From assembly GCA_040217155.1 (NCBI GenBank), contig JAVJNS010000007.1:146282-210281 (forward strand): a stretch of 64,000 bases of DNA. The letters are read 5' to 3'. Below the pieces are notes generated by a model. The model had not been told where the DNA came from. It was given only the letters and a program-made list of their open reading frames with translations, and did not search any database. Shown here piece after piece: positions 1 to 8,915 of the stretch; position 1 is the stretch's first letter, and the number at the start of each line of letters is the position of its first letter. Origin of the DNA: Pelagibius sp040217155. GTDB lineage: Bacteria; Pseudomonadota; Alphaproteobacteria; Kiloniellales; Kiloniellaceae. The position numbers were made by a program, and so were the translations under genes.

Positions 1-66
1 CGCCCGCCCGATTCCCTGCGCCGCCGCCGTCACCAGCGCCGTCTTGCCCGCCAGACTATCTCCCAT
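1..66 (-). CDS. Short-chain dehydrogenase/reductase, N-terminus only (cut by window edge)
   Basis: Only the first 22 codons lie in the window, read leftwards from an ATG at 66. They encode MGDSLAGKTALVTAAAQGIG followed by RA, the opening beta strand and glycine-rich NAD(P)-binding loop of a classical SDR. The variant TAAAQGIG, with Ala in place of the first Gly of TGxxxGIG, is what I recall for BDH2/DHRS6-like and 2-keto-3-deoxy-L-fuconate dehydrogenase-like enzymes. A good ribosome site (GGGAGCAGAG) precedes the ATG. It follows the IlvD/Edd-type dehydratase on the same strand after 121 bp, so an SDR acting on a sugar acid or 2-keto-3-deoxy acid is a reasonable inference; the substrate cannot be read from 22 residues. 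Confidence 0.8.
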   Translation of the reverse strand, partial: MGDSLAGKTALVTAAAQGIGRA

Positions 67-187
67 GATTCTCTGCTCCCAAAGATTTCCCTGCGGCGCG
101 GATTGGCAGCAGGTCGATATCATCCTCGAGACGCTGTGCCGCGCCGCACGAGGTCAATCAAAAGCCGCCGACCTTCCCGCTATCCTC

Positions 188-1969
188 CTAGTGAGAATGC
201 CGGGGCACGTTCTTGACCACCTGATGGTAATGCGTGGCCGGCTCCAGGCAGCCGCCACTGGCAAGCTGTCCCACCGCACCGCGATAGATTTCCTGCCAAG
301 GGGTTTGGTGCTCCATCTCCGGCGGATCGTAGGCCTCCCAACGGGCGGCGATCTCCGCCTCGCTGAGCAGCAGGTCGACCCGGCGGCCATTGAGGTCCAC
401 CCTGACCCGGTCGCCGGTCTGCAGAATCGCCAAGCCCGAACCGACCGCCGATTCGGGCGAGGCATTGAGGATCGACGGGCTGCCCGAGGTGCCGCTCTGG
501 CGCCCGTCGCCAATGGTCGGCAGTTCCACGACGCCGGCCTTGATGAGCGCGTCGGGTGGCTGCATGTTCACCACCTCGGCTGAACCCGGATAGCCGACGG
601 GCCCGCTGCCGCGCACGAACAGCAGGCAGGTGTCATCGATTTCCAGCGACGGATCGTTGATCCGGTGGTGATAGTCTTCCGGCCCTTCGAAGACGATGGC
701 CCGACCTTCGAAAGCGTTCTCCTCGCCCGGCGCCGAGAGATAGCGCTCACGGAATTTCGGTGAAATCACCGAGGTCTTCATGATGGCGGCATCGAAGAGA
801 TTGCCGCTCAGGACGACGAAGCCGGCCTCCGTCATCAACGGATTGTCGTAGGCGCGGATCACGTCGCGGTCGCTGGCCTGGCTGTTCTGGTGCAGTTCGC
901 CCATGGTCTTGCCGGCAACGGTCATGGCCTCGGTCTTGATTTTGCCCGCGCGGATCAACTCGCCCATCACCGCCGGCAGGCCGCCGGCCCGATGATAGCC
1001 CTCACCGAGGTGTTCGCCGGCAGGCTGGCAGTTCACCAGCAGCGGGATGTCGTGACCGTGGGTCTGCCAATCGTCGATGTTCAGTTCCACCCCCATGTGG
1101 CGCGCGATCGCGGTGATGTGGATCGGGCAGTTTGTGGAGCCGCCGATCGCGGAGTTCACGACGATGGCGTTCTCGAAAGCGGCGCGGGTCAGGACCTTGG
1201 AGGGTGTCAGTTCCTCCCACACCATGTCGACGATGCGCCGCCCGGTCTCGTAGGCCATCTGGCCGCGCTCGCGGTAAGGCGCCGGGATCGCGGCGGCGCC
1301 TGGCAGCATCATGCCCAGCGCCTCGGCCAGGGAGTTCATCGACAGCGCCGTGCCCATGGTGTTGCAGTGTCCGGCGCTGGGGGTCGAGGCCGCGACCATG
1401 GCGATGAAACCGTCGTAGTCGAGTTCGCCGGCGGCGAAAAGCCGTCGCGCCTCCCACACCACGGTACCGGAGCCGACGAGCTTGCCGTTCCAGTGGCCGT
1501 CGAGCATCGGCCCGCCGTTCATGGCGATGGCCGGCATATCGACGGTCGCCGCCGCCATGAGACAGGCCGGCGTGGTCTTGTCGCAGCCGGTGGTCAGGAT
1601 CACCCCGTCGATGGGATAGCCGTGCAGGATCTCGACCAGGCCGAGATAAGCCAGGTTCCGGTCCAAGGCGGCGGTCGGCCGGCGTCCGGTCTCCTGAATC
1701 GGATGCACGGGAAACTCGAAGGCGACGCCGCCCGCATCGCGAATGCCGTCGCGCATGCGGCGTGCCAGTTCGACGTGGATGCGGTTGCACGGCGAAAGGT
1801 CGCTTCCCGTCTGGGCGATACCGATGATGGGCTTGCCGGAGGTCAATTCCTCCTGGGTCAAACCATAATTCAGATAGCGCTCCAGATAGAGCGCCGTCAT
1901 GCCTGGGTTCTCCCGGTCGTTGAACCAGCTTTGACTGCGCAGGCGCCGATCCATCTTTGCGATCTTCAC
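188..1969 (-). CDS. IlvD/Edd-family sugar-acid dehydratase
   Basis: A 593-residue member of the dihydroxy-acid/phosphogluconate dehydratase family, which removes water from a sugar acid to give a 2-keto-3-deoxy acid using an Fe-S cluster and Mg2+. Visible family motifs are SPCNRIH, GCDKTTPACLMAA, PSAGHCNTMGTA and GGSTNCPIH, including the three cysteines expected for the cluster, and a C-terminal swivel domain with GDGRQSGTSGSPSI. I chose the GTG start at 1969 because GGAGGAAG lies 7 bases upstream; an ATG five codons later (1954) is the alternative. The SDR gene follows at once and 2-keto-3-deoxygalactonate genes are nearby, so L-arabonate, D-xylonate, L-fuconate or galactonate dehydration is more likely than branched-chain amino acid synthesis. 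The exact substrate is not readable. Confidence 0.88.
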   Translation of the reverse strand: MKIAKMDRRLRSQSWFNDRENPGMTALYLERYLNYGLTQEELTSGKPIIGIAQTGSDLSPCNRIHVELARRMRDGIRDAGGVAFEFPVHPIQETGRRPTAALDRNLAYLGLVEILHGYPIDGVILTTGCDKTTPACLMAAATVDMPAIAMNGGPMLDGHWNGKLVGSGTVVWEARRLFAAGELDYDGFIAMVAASTPSAGHCNTMGTALSMNSLAEALGMMLPGAAAIPAPYRERGQMAYETGRRIVDMVWEELTPSKVLTRAAFENAIVVNSAIGGSTNCPIHITAIARHMGVELNIDDWQTHGHDIPLLVNCQPAGEHLGEGYHRAGGLPAVMGELIRAGKIKTEAMTVAGKTMGELHQNSQASDRDVIRAYDNPLMTEAGFVVLSGNLFDAAIMKTSVISPKFRERYLSAPGEENAFEGRAIVFEGPEDYHHRINDPSLEIDDTCLLFVRGSGPVGYPGSAEVVNMQPPDALIKAGVVELPTIGDGRQSGTSGSPSILNASPESAVGSGLAILQTGDRVRVDLNGRRVDLLLSEAEIAARWEAYDPPEMEHQTPWQEIYRGAVGQLASGGCLEPATHYHQVVKNVPRHSH

Positions 1970-2113
1970 GGGTGGCTTCCTCCTGATTATTTTTCGGCAC
2001 GAGGCCGGCAGACGATCCCGCACCCTGCCCTGCCTCGGCCCCGTTTGGCCTGGGCCGCCGGCCGGCGGCGCCAAGTACTTCGTTTCTCCTTCCGTGCCGC
2101 CTTTCCGGCTCGC

Positions 2114-2641
2114 CTAGTCCGCCAGATCCCGTGGCCGCACGAAGTCCAACAGCCTTGACGGCTCGCTGCCCAAGCTGTGCCAGGCGGCGACCTGAAACCG
2201 TGCCAGAGCCGCCGTCGGATACTTCAGCGCCAGGTCTCTGGCCGCGCGTGAAGCCGCCGCCGCGCCACCGCTGTGCCCCGCCAGTTCAAGCGCCAGGTTC
2301 TGCATCCCTGGATTGTGGGCGATAAGCATAATGCGGCCGCAGGTCGGGCTCTGGCGGCGGAGAACCGCCAGCACGCGGCTCGGTGGCGCCAGATAGAGTG
2401 TCTTCAAATAACTGATTTCAGGCCGCGATGCTAGCGCTGTCAAGAGTCCATCGAGCGTTTCCCTGGCGCGCCGCGCGCTGGAGCAGAGGACCACGGCCGG
2501 CTCAAGGCCGCGGTCGCACAGGTACTGGCCCATCAGCGGTGCCGCCCTGCGGCCGCGCGGCGCCAAAGGGCGGTCGAAGTCGTCCTGCCGCCTGTCTTTC
2601 CAGTCCGACTTCGCGTGGCGCAGCAACAGGAGCTCGGGCAT
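2114..2641 (-). CDS. SixA-type histidine phosphatase family protein
   Basis: A 175-residue cytoplasmic protein of the histidine phosphatase (phosphoglycerate-mutase-like) superfamily. The signature LLLRHAKSDW at residues 4-13 supplies the catalytic RH pair, and a second conserved His is in MLIAHNPGMQ. RHAKS is typical of the SixA branch, which dephosphorylates phosphohistidine, although phosphate-ester substrates are possible. I start at the ATG at 2641 rather than 17 codons upstream because RHAKS then sits at the usual distance from the N-terminus. It diverges from the CYTH-CHAD gene, from which it is separated by 170 bp. Confidence 0.85.
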   Translation of the reverse strand: MPELLLLRHAKSDWKDRRQDDFDRPLAPRGRRAAPLMGQYLCDRGLEPAVVLCSSARRARETLDGLLTALASRPEISYLKTLYLAPPSRVLAVLRRQSPTCGRIMLIAHNPGMQNLALELAGHSGGAAAASRAARDLALKYPTAALARFQVAAWHSLGSEPSRLLDFVRPRDLAD

Positions 2642-2811
2642 TTCTCGCTCAATCCAATTATTTTGCCGGCGTCCAACACTCCCCGCGGACAAGGAGCTTG
2701 CGCCGCAGGCCGTTTTTTCGCGAAGCTAAGCAATAGATACCAGTTGCGAAATTTTTCCAGCGGATTTTTCCGCCGAATGCCTCCGACACGGGGATTTCAG
2801 GCGAACCGGCG

Positions 2812-4416
2812 ATGGCAAAGCAATCCTCCGCTCAGACGGAGATCGAGTTGAAGCTGCGCGGCGATCCTGAAGCGCTGCTGCGGCTGTGGCAGGCGCAGCC
2901 GCTGAACCCGTCCGGCCAAGCGGCCGCCAAGGTCAAGAACCTCGAAAACGTCTACTACGACACCGCGGATCTGCGGTTGCGCCGGCGCGGCCTTGCGTTT
3001 CGCATCCGCCGCGACGGAGCGCGCTTCATCCAGACCGTGAAGGCCGGCGACGACACGGCCGCCACCGTTTTCAGCCGTCGCGAATGGGAGCGCGATGTGC
3101 CGTCGCTGGAACCGCAGGTGGACGGCATCGACGACCCCCATATCCGCGCCGCCTTGGGGCTCATCCTGCCCGGCGAACTCCGTCCGGTGTTCACGACCCG
3201 CGTCCGCCGCGAAGTGCGCGAGGTCAACGGCGCCGACTCGCTCGGACGCCTGAAACTGATCGAGGCCGCCTTCGACCGCGGCGAGATCGAAGCGGCGGGC
3301 AGGAGGGAACCCCTCGCCGAGATCGAGCTGGAGTTGCTGCAGGGGCCGCCGCGCGCGCTCTTCGATCTGGCGCTCGCCTTGCAGGACACCGCCCCGACGC
3401 AGATCGAGACCCGCAGCAAGTCGGCCCGGGGTTATGCCCTGGCGACCGGGCGCAGAGCCACCTGGCATCGCGCGGCAGCGATGAAACTGAGCGGCAAGAT
3501 GGGGATCGATGACGCCCTCGCCGCGATCCTGGATTCCTGCCTGCGGCACTGGAGCGCCAACGAATTGGCGGCCCTCAACGGCAGCGATTCCGAAGGTGTG
3601 CATCAGTTGCGTATCGGCCTGCGCCGTTTCCATTCGGCACTTGCCACCTTCGGCCCGTTGCTGCCGCCGGGACAGCTGGCCTGGCTGCGGGCCGAGGCCA
3701 AATGGATCCTGGGCTGCCTCGGTCCCGCGCGCGACTGGAACGTCTTCCAGACAGAGCTGCTGGCACCGCTGGAGGCGAACCGCCCGGACGATCCGGATTT
3801 CGCTGTCCTTCGCCGGGCCGCGCAGGACCATCAGGCCGTCGCCTACAGCCAAGTCCGGGAAGCGCTCTCCGCGCCGCGCTATACCCGCTTCCTGCTGCAA
3901 TTCGGCGGCTGGCTGGCGGATCGCGGCTGGCGCAGCGCCGAACTGACCGGCAGACAGAAGACCGCCCTGGACCGGCCGCTGCTCAAGCTTGCCACAGCCC
4001 AGTTGAACAAGCGGCACCGACAGGTATCGAAGCTCGGCAAAGGGTTCAAGAAACTCTCCGTCGCGGAGCGTCACGAGCTCCGCATCGCCGTTAAGAAGCT
4101 GCGCTACACCACGGAATTCTTTCGCGGCCTCTATCCGGCCAAGCGCGCCAAGCCCTATCTGGCGGCGCTGCGCGGCTTGCAGGAGAGCCTGGGTCACCTG
4201 AACGACGTGGCCGTCGCCGAGCATCTTCTGGCGGAACTCACGAGCGGCGTGGAGCTGGGCAAGACTGCCGCTCAACACCAGCGCGCCGCCGGCAAGGTGA
4301 TCGGGTGGTACGACCGCGCGCTGCTCGACTTCGAGCCGGAGCTGCGGCACACCTGGAAGGCCTTCGCCGCCAGCGCGCCGTTCTGGAAAAAAGCCTCCCG
4401 GAAAACTGCGCCATGA
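2812..4416 (+). CDS. CYTH and CHAD domain protein (inorganic triphosphatase-like)
   Basis: A 534-residue two-domain protein. Residues about 8-210 form a CYTH tunnel-fold domain with the diagnostic ExExK (E10, E12, K14) and repeated Arg/Lys/Glu-rich strands, as in bacterial tripolyphosphatases. Residues about 225-525 form a CHAD domain of helical bundles with the conserved basic helices VHQLRIGLRRF and ELRIAVKKLRYT; CHAD domains bind polyphosphate. Together they suggest hydrolysis or sensing of short inorganic polyphosphate (family knowledge). Its TGA overlaps the ATG of the ParA-like gene by 4 bp, so the two are translationally coupled. Confidence 0.9.
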   Translation: MAKQSSAQTEIELKLRGDPEALLRLWQAQPLNPSGQAAAKVKNLENVYYDTADLRLRRRGLAFRIRRDGARFIQTVKAGDDTAATVFSRREWERDVPSLEPQVDGIDDPHIRAALGLILPGELRPVFTTRVRREVREVNGADSLGRLKLIEAAFDRGEIEAAGRREPLAEIELELLQGPPRALFDLALALQDTAPTQIETRSKSARGYALATGRRATWHRAAAMKLSGKMGIDDALAAILDSCLRHWSANELAALNGSDSEGVHQLRIGLRRFHSALATFGPLLPPGQLAWLRAEAKWILGCLGPARDWNVFQTELLAPLEANRPDDPDFAVLRRAAQDHQAVAYSQVREALSAPRYTRFLLQFGGWLADRGWRSAELTGRQKTALDRPLLKLATAQLNKRHRQVSKLGKGFKKLSVAERHELRIAVKKLRYTTEFFRGLYPAKRAKPYLAALRGLQESLGHLNDVAVAEHLLAELTSGVELGKTAAQHQRAAGKVIGWYDRALLDFEPELRHTWKAFAASAPFWKKASRKTAP

Positions 4417-5069
4417 TCACTGTCCTCGTTGCCAACCCCAAGGGCGGCTGCGGCAAGACCACCGTCGCCACGCACCTCGCCGCCGCCTTCGCCGCTGCCG
4501 GCCTGCGCGCGGCGCTGGCCGATGCCGACAAGCAGGGCAGCGGCCTGGCCTGGCTGGCGGGCCGCCCGGACACGGTGGCTGAGATTCAGGGCCTCGACTG
4601 GCGCGGCGGCCCGGGCGAGATCCCCACCGAGGTCGACCGCCTGATCATCGATTCCCCGGCGGCCATGAAGATCAAGAAAATCGAGGACCTGCTACGCCTT
4701 GCCGACGTCATCGTCGTGCCGGTGCTGCCCTCAGGCTTCGACACACCGGCGACCGCCGATTTCCTCAAGCAACTCGAAGCCCTGAAGCCGGTCCGCAAGT
4801 CCCGGACCGCGGTGGCCGTGGTACGCAATCGCGTTCAGACCGGCAGCCGCATGGCCGCCACACTGGACCGCTTCATGCTGGGAGTCGGGCATACAGGCGT
4901 CGGCCGCCTGCGTCATCGGCTGGTCTACGCAGACGTCGCCGGCCGCGGGCTCAGCATCTTCGACCTGACCGGCAAGCAGAACGAGGCCCTGCGTCAAGAC
5001 TGGGCGCCGCTGCTGCGCTACATCGAAAATTGCGATCCGGCGATTCAATTGCGCGACGCGGGGGAGTAG
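4413..5069 (+). CDS. Small ParA-family ATPase
   Basis: A 218-residue P-loop ATPase with the deviant Walker A NPKGGCGKTT near residues 8-17, DADKQGS (switch) and DRLIIDSPAA (Walker B). These place it in the ParA/MinD/SIMIBI group, which dimerises on ATP and moves cargo on DNA or membrane. No ParB or parS-like gene is seen nearby, so a chromosome-segregation role is not supported. Its ATG overlaps the stop of the CYTH-CHAD gene (ATGA), pointing to a linked function; some ParA-like proteins position granules or carbon-storage bodies, so positioning of a polyphosphate-related body is a speculative possibility. Convergent with dgoA, 9 bp away. Confidence 0.82.
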   Translation: MITVLVANPKGGCGKTTVATHLAAAFAAAGLRAALADADKQGSGLAWLAGRPDTVAEIQGLDWRGGPGEIPTEVDRLIIDSPAAMKIKKIEDLLRLADVIVVPVLPSGFDTPATADFLKQLEALKPVRKSRTAVAVVRNRVQTGSRMAATLDRFMLGVGHTGVGRLRHRLVYADVAGRGLSIFDLTGKQNEALRQDWAPLLRYIENCDPAIQLRDAGE

Positions 5070-5078
5070 GCCGTCGCG

Positions 5079-5714
5079 TCAGCTCTCCGCCCGTACCGCC
5101 GCCACCGCGTCACGGAAGGCGGCGACGCGCGGGACGATCTCTTCAGGACCGTCGCCGGGTTTGTAGAGGCTGCCGCCGAGGCCGAAGCCGCGCGCACCGG
5201 CGCGCCAGTAGGGGGCTATCTTATCCGGCGTGATGGAACCCACGGCCAGGATCGGCAGGCCGGGTGGGAAGACCGCCTTCATCGCCTTTACCACCGCCGG
5301 AGGAGCGGCCTCGGCGGGGAACAGCTTCACGCCATCGGCGCCGGCGCGGGCGAGGCGCAGACCTTCCGTCGGCGTGGCAAAACCGGGAATGGAGATGATC
5401 TGCTGCGCCTTGCAGGCCGCTACCACGGCCTCCTCGGCACTGGGCGTGACCACGAGACGTCCGCCGGCGGCGGCGACGCGGCCGACGTCCGCCGGGTCCA
5501 GCACCGTGCCGGCGCCGATCAAGGCGCGGTCGCCGCAGGCCGCCGCCAGGGCGGCAATGCTGTCCAAGGGATCCGGAGAGTTCAGCGGCACCTCGATCAT
5601 GGTGATGCCGGCGCCGATCAGCGCCTCGCCGATGGCGACCACCTCGCCGGGCTTCACACCGCGCAGGATGGCGACCAGGGGCAGGCCTTCCAGCCAGGGT
5701 TTCAGTCCGTCCAT
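5079..5714 (-). CDS. dgoA: 2-dehydro-3-deoxy-6-phosphogalactonate aldolase
   Basis: A 211-residue class I aldolase of the KDPG/KDPGal family, splitting 2-dehydro-3-deoxy-6-phosphogalactonate into pyruvate and glyceraldehyde 3-phosphate. The family pattern is complete: LVAILRGVKPGE, ITMIEVPLNSPDP with the catalytic Glu, IGAGTVLD, IISIPGFATPTE and GVKLFPAE with the Schiff-base Lys. The PLNSP sequence and the kinase gene immediately upstream favour the galactonate over the gluconate version. Its start lies 13 bp inside the 3' end of dgoK, indicating translational coupling. Confidence 0.92.
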   Translation of the reverse strand: MDGLKPWLEGLPLVAILRGVKPGEVVAIGEALIGAGITMIEVPLNSPDPLDSIAALAAACGDRALIGAGTVLDPADVGRVAAAGGRLVVTPSAEEAVVAACKAQQIISIPGFATPTEGLRLARAGADGVKLFPAEAAPPAVVKAMKAVFPPGLPILAVGSITPDKIAPYWRAGARGFGLGGSLYKPGDGPEEIVPRVAAFRDAVAAVRAES

Positions 5715-6634
5715 GACCTGCTTTCCGCATGCTCCAGCTGCTGTGCCAGACCGAAGAGGCCCGCGGCGACGGAATCCGCATTCAGCAGGGTTGTCCGCCG
5801 TCCGAGTTTTCCCAGAGCGGCTTCATAAAGCGTGCAGAGCGCCGAAGCACCGAGCAGAAAGACCTCCCCGCTCTCTGCCGGAAGCGCGGAAGCCAGCTCA
5901 TCGCCGATCAGCAGGCCTGAAAGATAGCTGCGCACCTCGGCTTCCGGCAGATCGCCGATGAGGGCACGGCTGCGGGCTGAAAACAGGCGGCTCAGGAGGC
6001 CGCCGCCCTGCGCCAGTTCAACTCCTTCCAGGAACCAGCGGCCGGCATTCACCGCCCCTTTGGTCATCAGCCGGCCGAGAATGGAGTGACCCTGCAGCAG
6101 GTCGTAAACCTCGCCGGTCATATAGGTGGCGAAGGATTGCACGCCGCCGCCCTCGACCCGTGCCCACTTGCTGTGGGTGCCCGGCAGGCAGACGAGGCCG
6201 GAAGCCTGCGGCAATTGCCCCAGCGCGCCGAGGATCTGGGTTTCCTCCCCGCGCATCACATCGGGCTGGCCGGGCCGCGACTCGTCGAGCAAGCCGGGAA
6301 CGATCCAGGCCGAGCCCTCCCCCCAATCGACGCGCTCCAAGCCCGCGGCAATCTCGGCGAGGCCGGCCGGACAGTCGGCATAGGGCACTTCGCTCCAACC
6401 CTGGCGGCTGCCGATCATGCCGCTCATGATCACAACCGCGTCGGGACTGCGCTCGATCCAGTCGCCGACCTGCGCCAGCAGGGCCGCCGCGAAGTCGCCG
6501 CCGCGCACACGCAGGATGCCGTCGGCCGACTCCAGCCGATCCCCGATTCCACCCGCCGCATCCAGCGCATAGGCGCGGAACGACGAGGTTCCCCAGTCAA
6601 TTGCGATGACGGAGGCTGTCCCCTTGGCCGTCAC
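5702..6634 (-). CDS. dgoK: 2-dehydro-3-deoxygalactonokinase
   Basis: A 310-residue sugar-acid kinase of the DgoK family that phosphorylates 2-dehydro-3-deoxygalactonate. Diagnostic stretches are AIDWGTSSFRAY (phosphate-1 motif), MSGMIGSRQGW, LPGTHSKWARV and TYMTGEVYDLL. Length matches the family (about 300). The start at 6634 overlaps the end of denD by 4 bp and its 3' end overlaps dgoA by 13 bp, giving a compact denD-dgoK-dgoA operon. No galactonate dehydratase (dgoD, enolase superfamily) is present; the IlvD-like dehydratase at 188-1969 could replace it, which is inference. Confidence 0.93.
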   Translation of the reverse strand: MTAKGTASVIAIDWGTSSFRAYALDAAGGIGDRLESADGILRVRGGDFAAALLAQVGDWIERSPDAVVIMSGMIGSRQGWSEVPYADCPAGLAEIAAGLERVDWGEGSAWIVPGLLDESRPGQPDVMRGEETQILGALGQLPQASGLVCLPGTHSKWARVEGGGVQSFATYMTGEVYDLLQGHSILGRLMTKGAVNAGRWFLEGVELAQGGGLLSRLFSARSRALIGDLPEAEVRSYLSGLLIGDELASALPAESGEVFLLGASALCTLYEAALGKLGRRTTLLNADSVAAGLFGLAQQLEHAESRSWTD

Positions 6635-7611
6635 AGGTAATCCTCGATGTAGTTTTCGACAATGGCTTCCAGGCTGGCGTCGCGCGGCAGGCCGATCCGC
6701 GTGGCGCGGTCGTAGGAGGCGTCTTTGGGCCAGCCGTCGCAGATTTTCTGGATAAAGGGATCCGGTTCGAAAACGATCTCACCAAGCTGCCGGTTCGCCG
6801 CGACGCGCTGCAGCGCGCCGATCATCTCGTGCACGGTGACCGTGAAACTCGGCAGACTGAAGGCGCGGTCGTCGCCCAGCGCCGCTCCGTCAGCCTCGTG
6901 GAGCGCGATGAGGCCGCCGACAATGGAGCGATAGCCGAGCACCGGCATGACGGTTTCTTCGGATACCGGGATCTTGCAGACTTCCCCGTTCAGTGGTTCG
7001 CGAAACAGACCGCTGACGAAACTCGACGCCGCCGCATTGGGTTTGCCGGGGCGGACGATTACCGTCGGCAGCCGCGCCGAACGGCCGTCGAAGAAGCCTT
7101 TGCGGGTATAGTCGTTGACCAGCAGTTCGCAGATCGACTTGGTCGCGCCGTAGGTCGTCTGAGGGGTCTGCTTGGCGTGATCGCCGACCACCGGGGCCAT
7201 ACCGGAGCCGCCGAACACCGCGATGGAACTGGCGAAAACCACGCGCGGCAGGCCGCCGCGGGCGCGGCAGGCCTCAAAAACATTGAGGCCGCCGGTCAGG
7301 TTGACCCGCATGGCCAGGTCGAAATCCAGCTCTCCGCCGCCGCTGACGACGGAGGCCAGATGGAAAACCGAAATATCGTCGCGGTCCACCAGGGCCGCGA
7401 CCTGGGCCGGATCGGAGATGTCACCGGCCCGGATTTCGACCCGCTCGTCCGCCCAGTCCGGGCGCTGCGGCGGGGCCGCGACATCGAACAGCAGCAGTTC
7501 GTCGATCGGCTCGCGCGACCCGCCAGGCGCGGTCAGACCGTCGCCGCCCAACAGCTCCTGGCCCAGCCGTTGACCAATGAATCCGGTCCCCCCGGTAATA
7601 ACGACCTTCAC
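6631..7611 (-). CDS. denD: NAD-dependent epimerase/dehydratase family, D-erythronate dehydrogenase-like
   Basis: A 326-residue extended SDR. It has the N-terminal GGTGFIGQRL nucleotide loop, the FASSIAVFG segment and the catalytic YGATKSICE (YxxxK). The overall pattern, including LPTVIVRPGKPNAAASSFVSG, resembles DenD-type D-erythronate dehydrogenases, which oxidise C2 of four-carbon acids. First gene of the operon with dgoK and dgoA, translationally coupled to dgoK. Being with KDGal genes rather than with the four-carbon acid kinase and isomerase of the classical erythronate route, it may act on a different sugar or uronic acid. The DenD name is therefore family-level. Confidence 0.75.
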   Translation of the reverse strand: MKVVITGGTGFIGQRLGQELLGGDGLTAPGGSREPIDELLLFDVAAPPQRPDWADERVEIRAGDISDPAQVAALVDRDDISVFHLASVVSGGGELDFDLAMRVNLTGGLNVFEACRARGGLPRVVFASSIAVFGGSGMAPVVGDHAKQTPQTTYGATKSICELLVNDYTRKGFFDGRSARLPTVIVRPGKPNAAASSFVSGLFREPLNGEVCKIPVSEETVMPVLGYRSIVGGLIALHEADGAALGDDRAFSLPSFTVTVHEMIGALQRVAANRQLGEIVFEPDPFIQKICDGWPKDASYDRATRIGLPRDASLEAIVENYIEDYL

Positions 7612-7923
7612 GGCGTACCTCCCAAAGATTACAAATTTCCAGCTAAACCAACGTTCCCACCAACTTGATCCCAGCGTTTTCCGACGCCTTCAAGCCGTGC
7701 CGATCATGATGCCCTGTCGCGGCGGCGCCGGGCCAGCAGCTTTCTGAGTCCGCCTGCCCACGTGCCAACTTGGCGGTCTGTCCCATGTTTGCTATTGATG
7801 GGTAGCGCTGTCCAGCAAACAAGGCCAGCGATCAAACATCAATCGCTCACGCCCGCGTGGCGAAGCCCAGGCGGGCAGAAGACCTGTCCCGCTCCGGGGC
7901 GCTCAAGCAGTTGGAGACAAAGT
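7612..7923. promoter_or_regulatory. Divergent intergenic region between denD and the 2-hydroxyacid dehydrogenase operon
   Basis: This 312-bp gap separates the leftward denD operon from the rightward operon and must hold both promoters. It contains two short perfect inverted repeats: GTTTGCT/AGCAAAC (7787-7793 and 7814-7820) and AGCGAT/ATCGCT around a 9-base spacer (7827-7832 and 7842-7847). Either could be an operator for a sugar-acid regulator, but no regulator gene is adjacent and no convincing -35/-10 pair was fixed. No coding function is supported here. Confidence 0.35.
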
Positions 7924-8856
7924 GTGAAGCCGGAACTCGTAATGGTCGGCCCGATGATGCCGCATGTCATGGAAGCGCTGGACAGCGACTTTGCCGTCCA
8001 TCGTCTTTGGGAAGCCGCAGATCCAAAAAAACTCCTCGATGAGGTCGCCGACAAAGTACGCGGCATCGCGACCAGCGGCCACCTTGGGGCCGATGCCGCC
8101 ACCATGGACGCCCTGCCGAAGCTGGAGATCATCGGCTGCTATGGCGTCGGCGTCGATGCCATCGACTTGGCGCACGCCGCCGAGCGCGGGGTCATCGTCA
8201 CCAACACGCCCGATGTACTGAACGACGACGTGGCCAACATGGCCATCGCCCTGCTGCTCGCCACCTCGCGCCAGCTCTGCCTGGGCGACCGCTACGTCCG
8301 TGAAGGCAAGTGGCTGGAGAAAGCCATGCACCTGACCCGCGCGATTCGCGGCCGCAAGCTCGGCATCCTGGGCTTGGGGCGCATCGGCAAGGACATCGCC
8401 CGCAAGGCCGAGGCCTTCGATATGAAAATCGCCTACCACGGGCGCTCTAAGCAGAACGTGCCTTTCGAGTTCTATGGCGATCTGGTCGAGATGGCGCGCG
8501 ACAGCGATTTCCTGGTCGCCATCTGCCCCGGCGGCCCGGCCACCGACAAGATCGTCAACCGCGCGGTGCTCGACGCCATCGGACCGGAAGGCGTCTTCAT
8601 AAATGTCGCTCGCGGCTCCGTGGTCGACGAGCCGGCCCTGGTGGCGGCACTGGAGGACGGACGCCTCGGCGGGGCCGGCCTGGATGTCTTCGCCGCGGAA
8701 CCGAAGGTGCCGGAGGCATTGCTGACCATGGACCAGGTGGTCCTGCAGCCGCATGCGGCCAGCGCCACGCACGAGACCCGGCGCGCCATGGGCGACCTGG
8801 TGGTCGACAATCTTCGGGCGCATTTTGCCGGCAAGCCGGCGCTGACGCCGGTATAG
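7924..8856 (+). CDS. D-isomer-specific 2-hydroxyacid dehydrogenase
   Basis: A 310-residue NAD(P)-dependent enzyme interconverting 2-hydroxy and 2-keto acids, with resemblance to glyoxylate/hydroxypyruvate reductases. It carries the nucleotide-binding LGLGRIGKDIA, the NVARGSVVDE segment with the catalytic Arg, and PHAASATHETR with the catalytic His. I chose the GTG at 7924: GGAG ends 7 bases before it and the upstream codons are not conserved-looking. It leads an operon with the FAH-family gene (59 bp gap) and the HIBADH-type gene (36 bp gap), suggesting reduction or oxidation of a small hydroxy acid made by the neighbouring sugar-acid pathway. Confidence 0.88.
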   Translation: MKPELVMVGPMMPHVMEALDSDFAVHRLWEAADPKKLLDEVADKVRGIATSGHLGADAATMDALPKLEIIGCYGVGVDAIDLAHAAERGVIVTNTPDVLNDDVANMAIALLLATSRQLCLGDRYVREGKWLEKAMHLTRAIRGRKLGILGLGRIGKDIARKAEAFDMKIAYHGRSKQNVPFEFYGDLVEMARDSDFLVAICPGGPATDKIVNRAVLDAIGPEGVFINVARGSVVDEPALVAALEDGRLGGAGLDVFAAEPKVPEALLTMDQVVLQPHAASATHETRRAMGDLVVDNLRAHFAGKPALTPV

Positions 8857-8915
8857 CTCCACCGGCGCGTCACAGATATCGGACAACACAGAATAAATCC
8901 CAAGGGGAGAAGACC

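Noticed and set aside
890..2158. 422-codon open frame opposite the IlvD-type gene
   Set aside because: Shadow of a GC-rich gene: Arg/Gly/His-rich product, no ribosome site, covers a clear conserved enzyme on the other strand.
2797..4350. 517-codon frame opposite the CYTH-CHAD gene
   Set aside because: Antisense shadow; the plus-strand product has complete CYTH and CHAD motifs.
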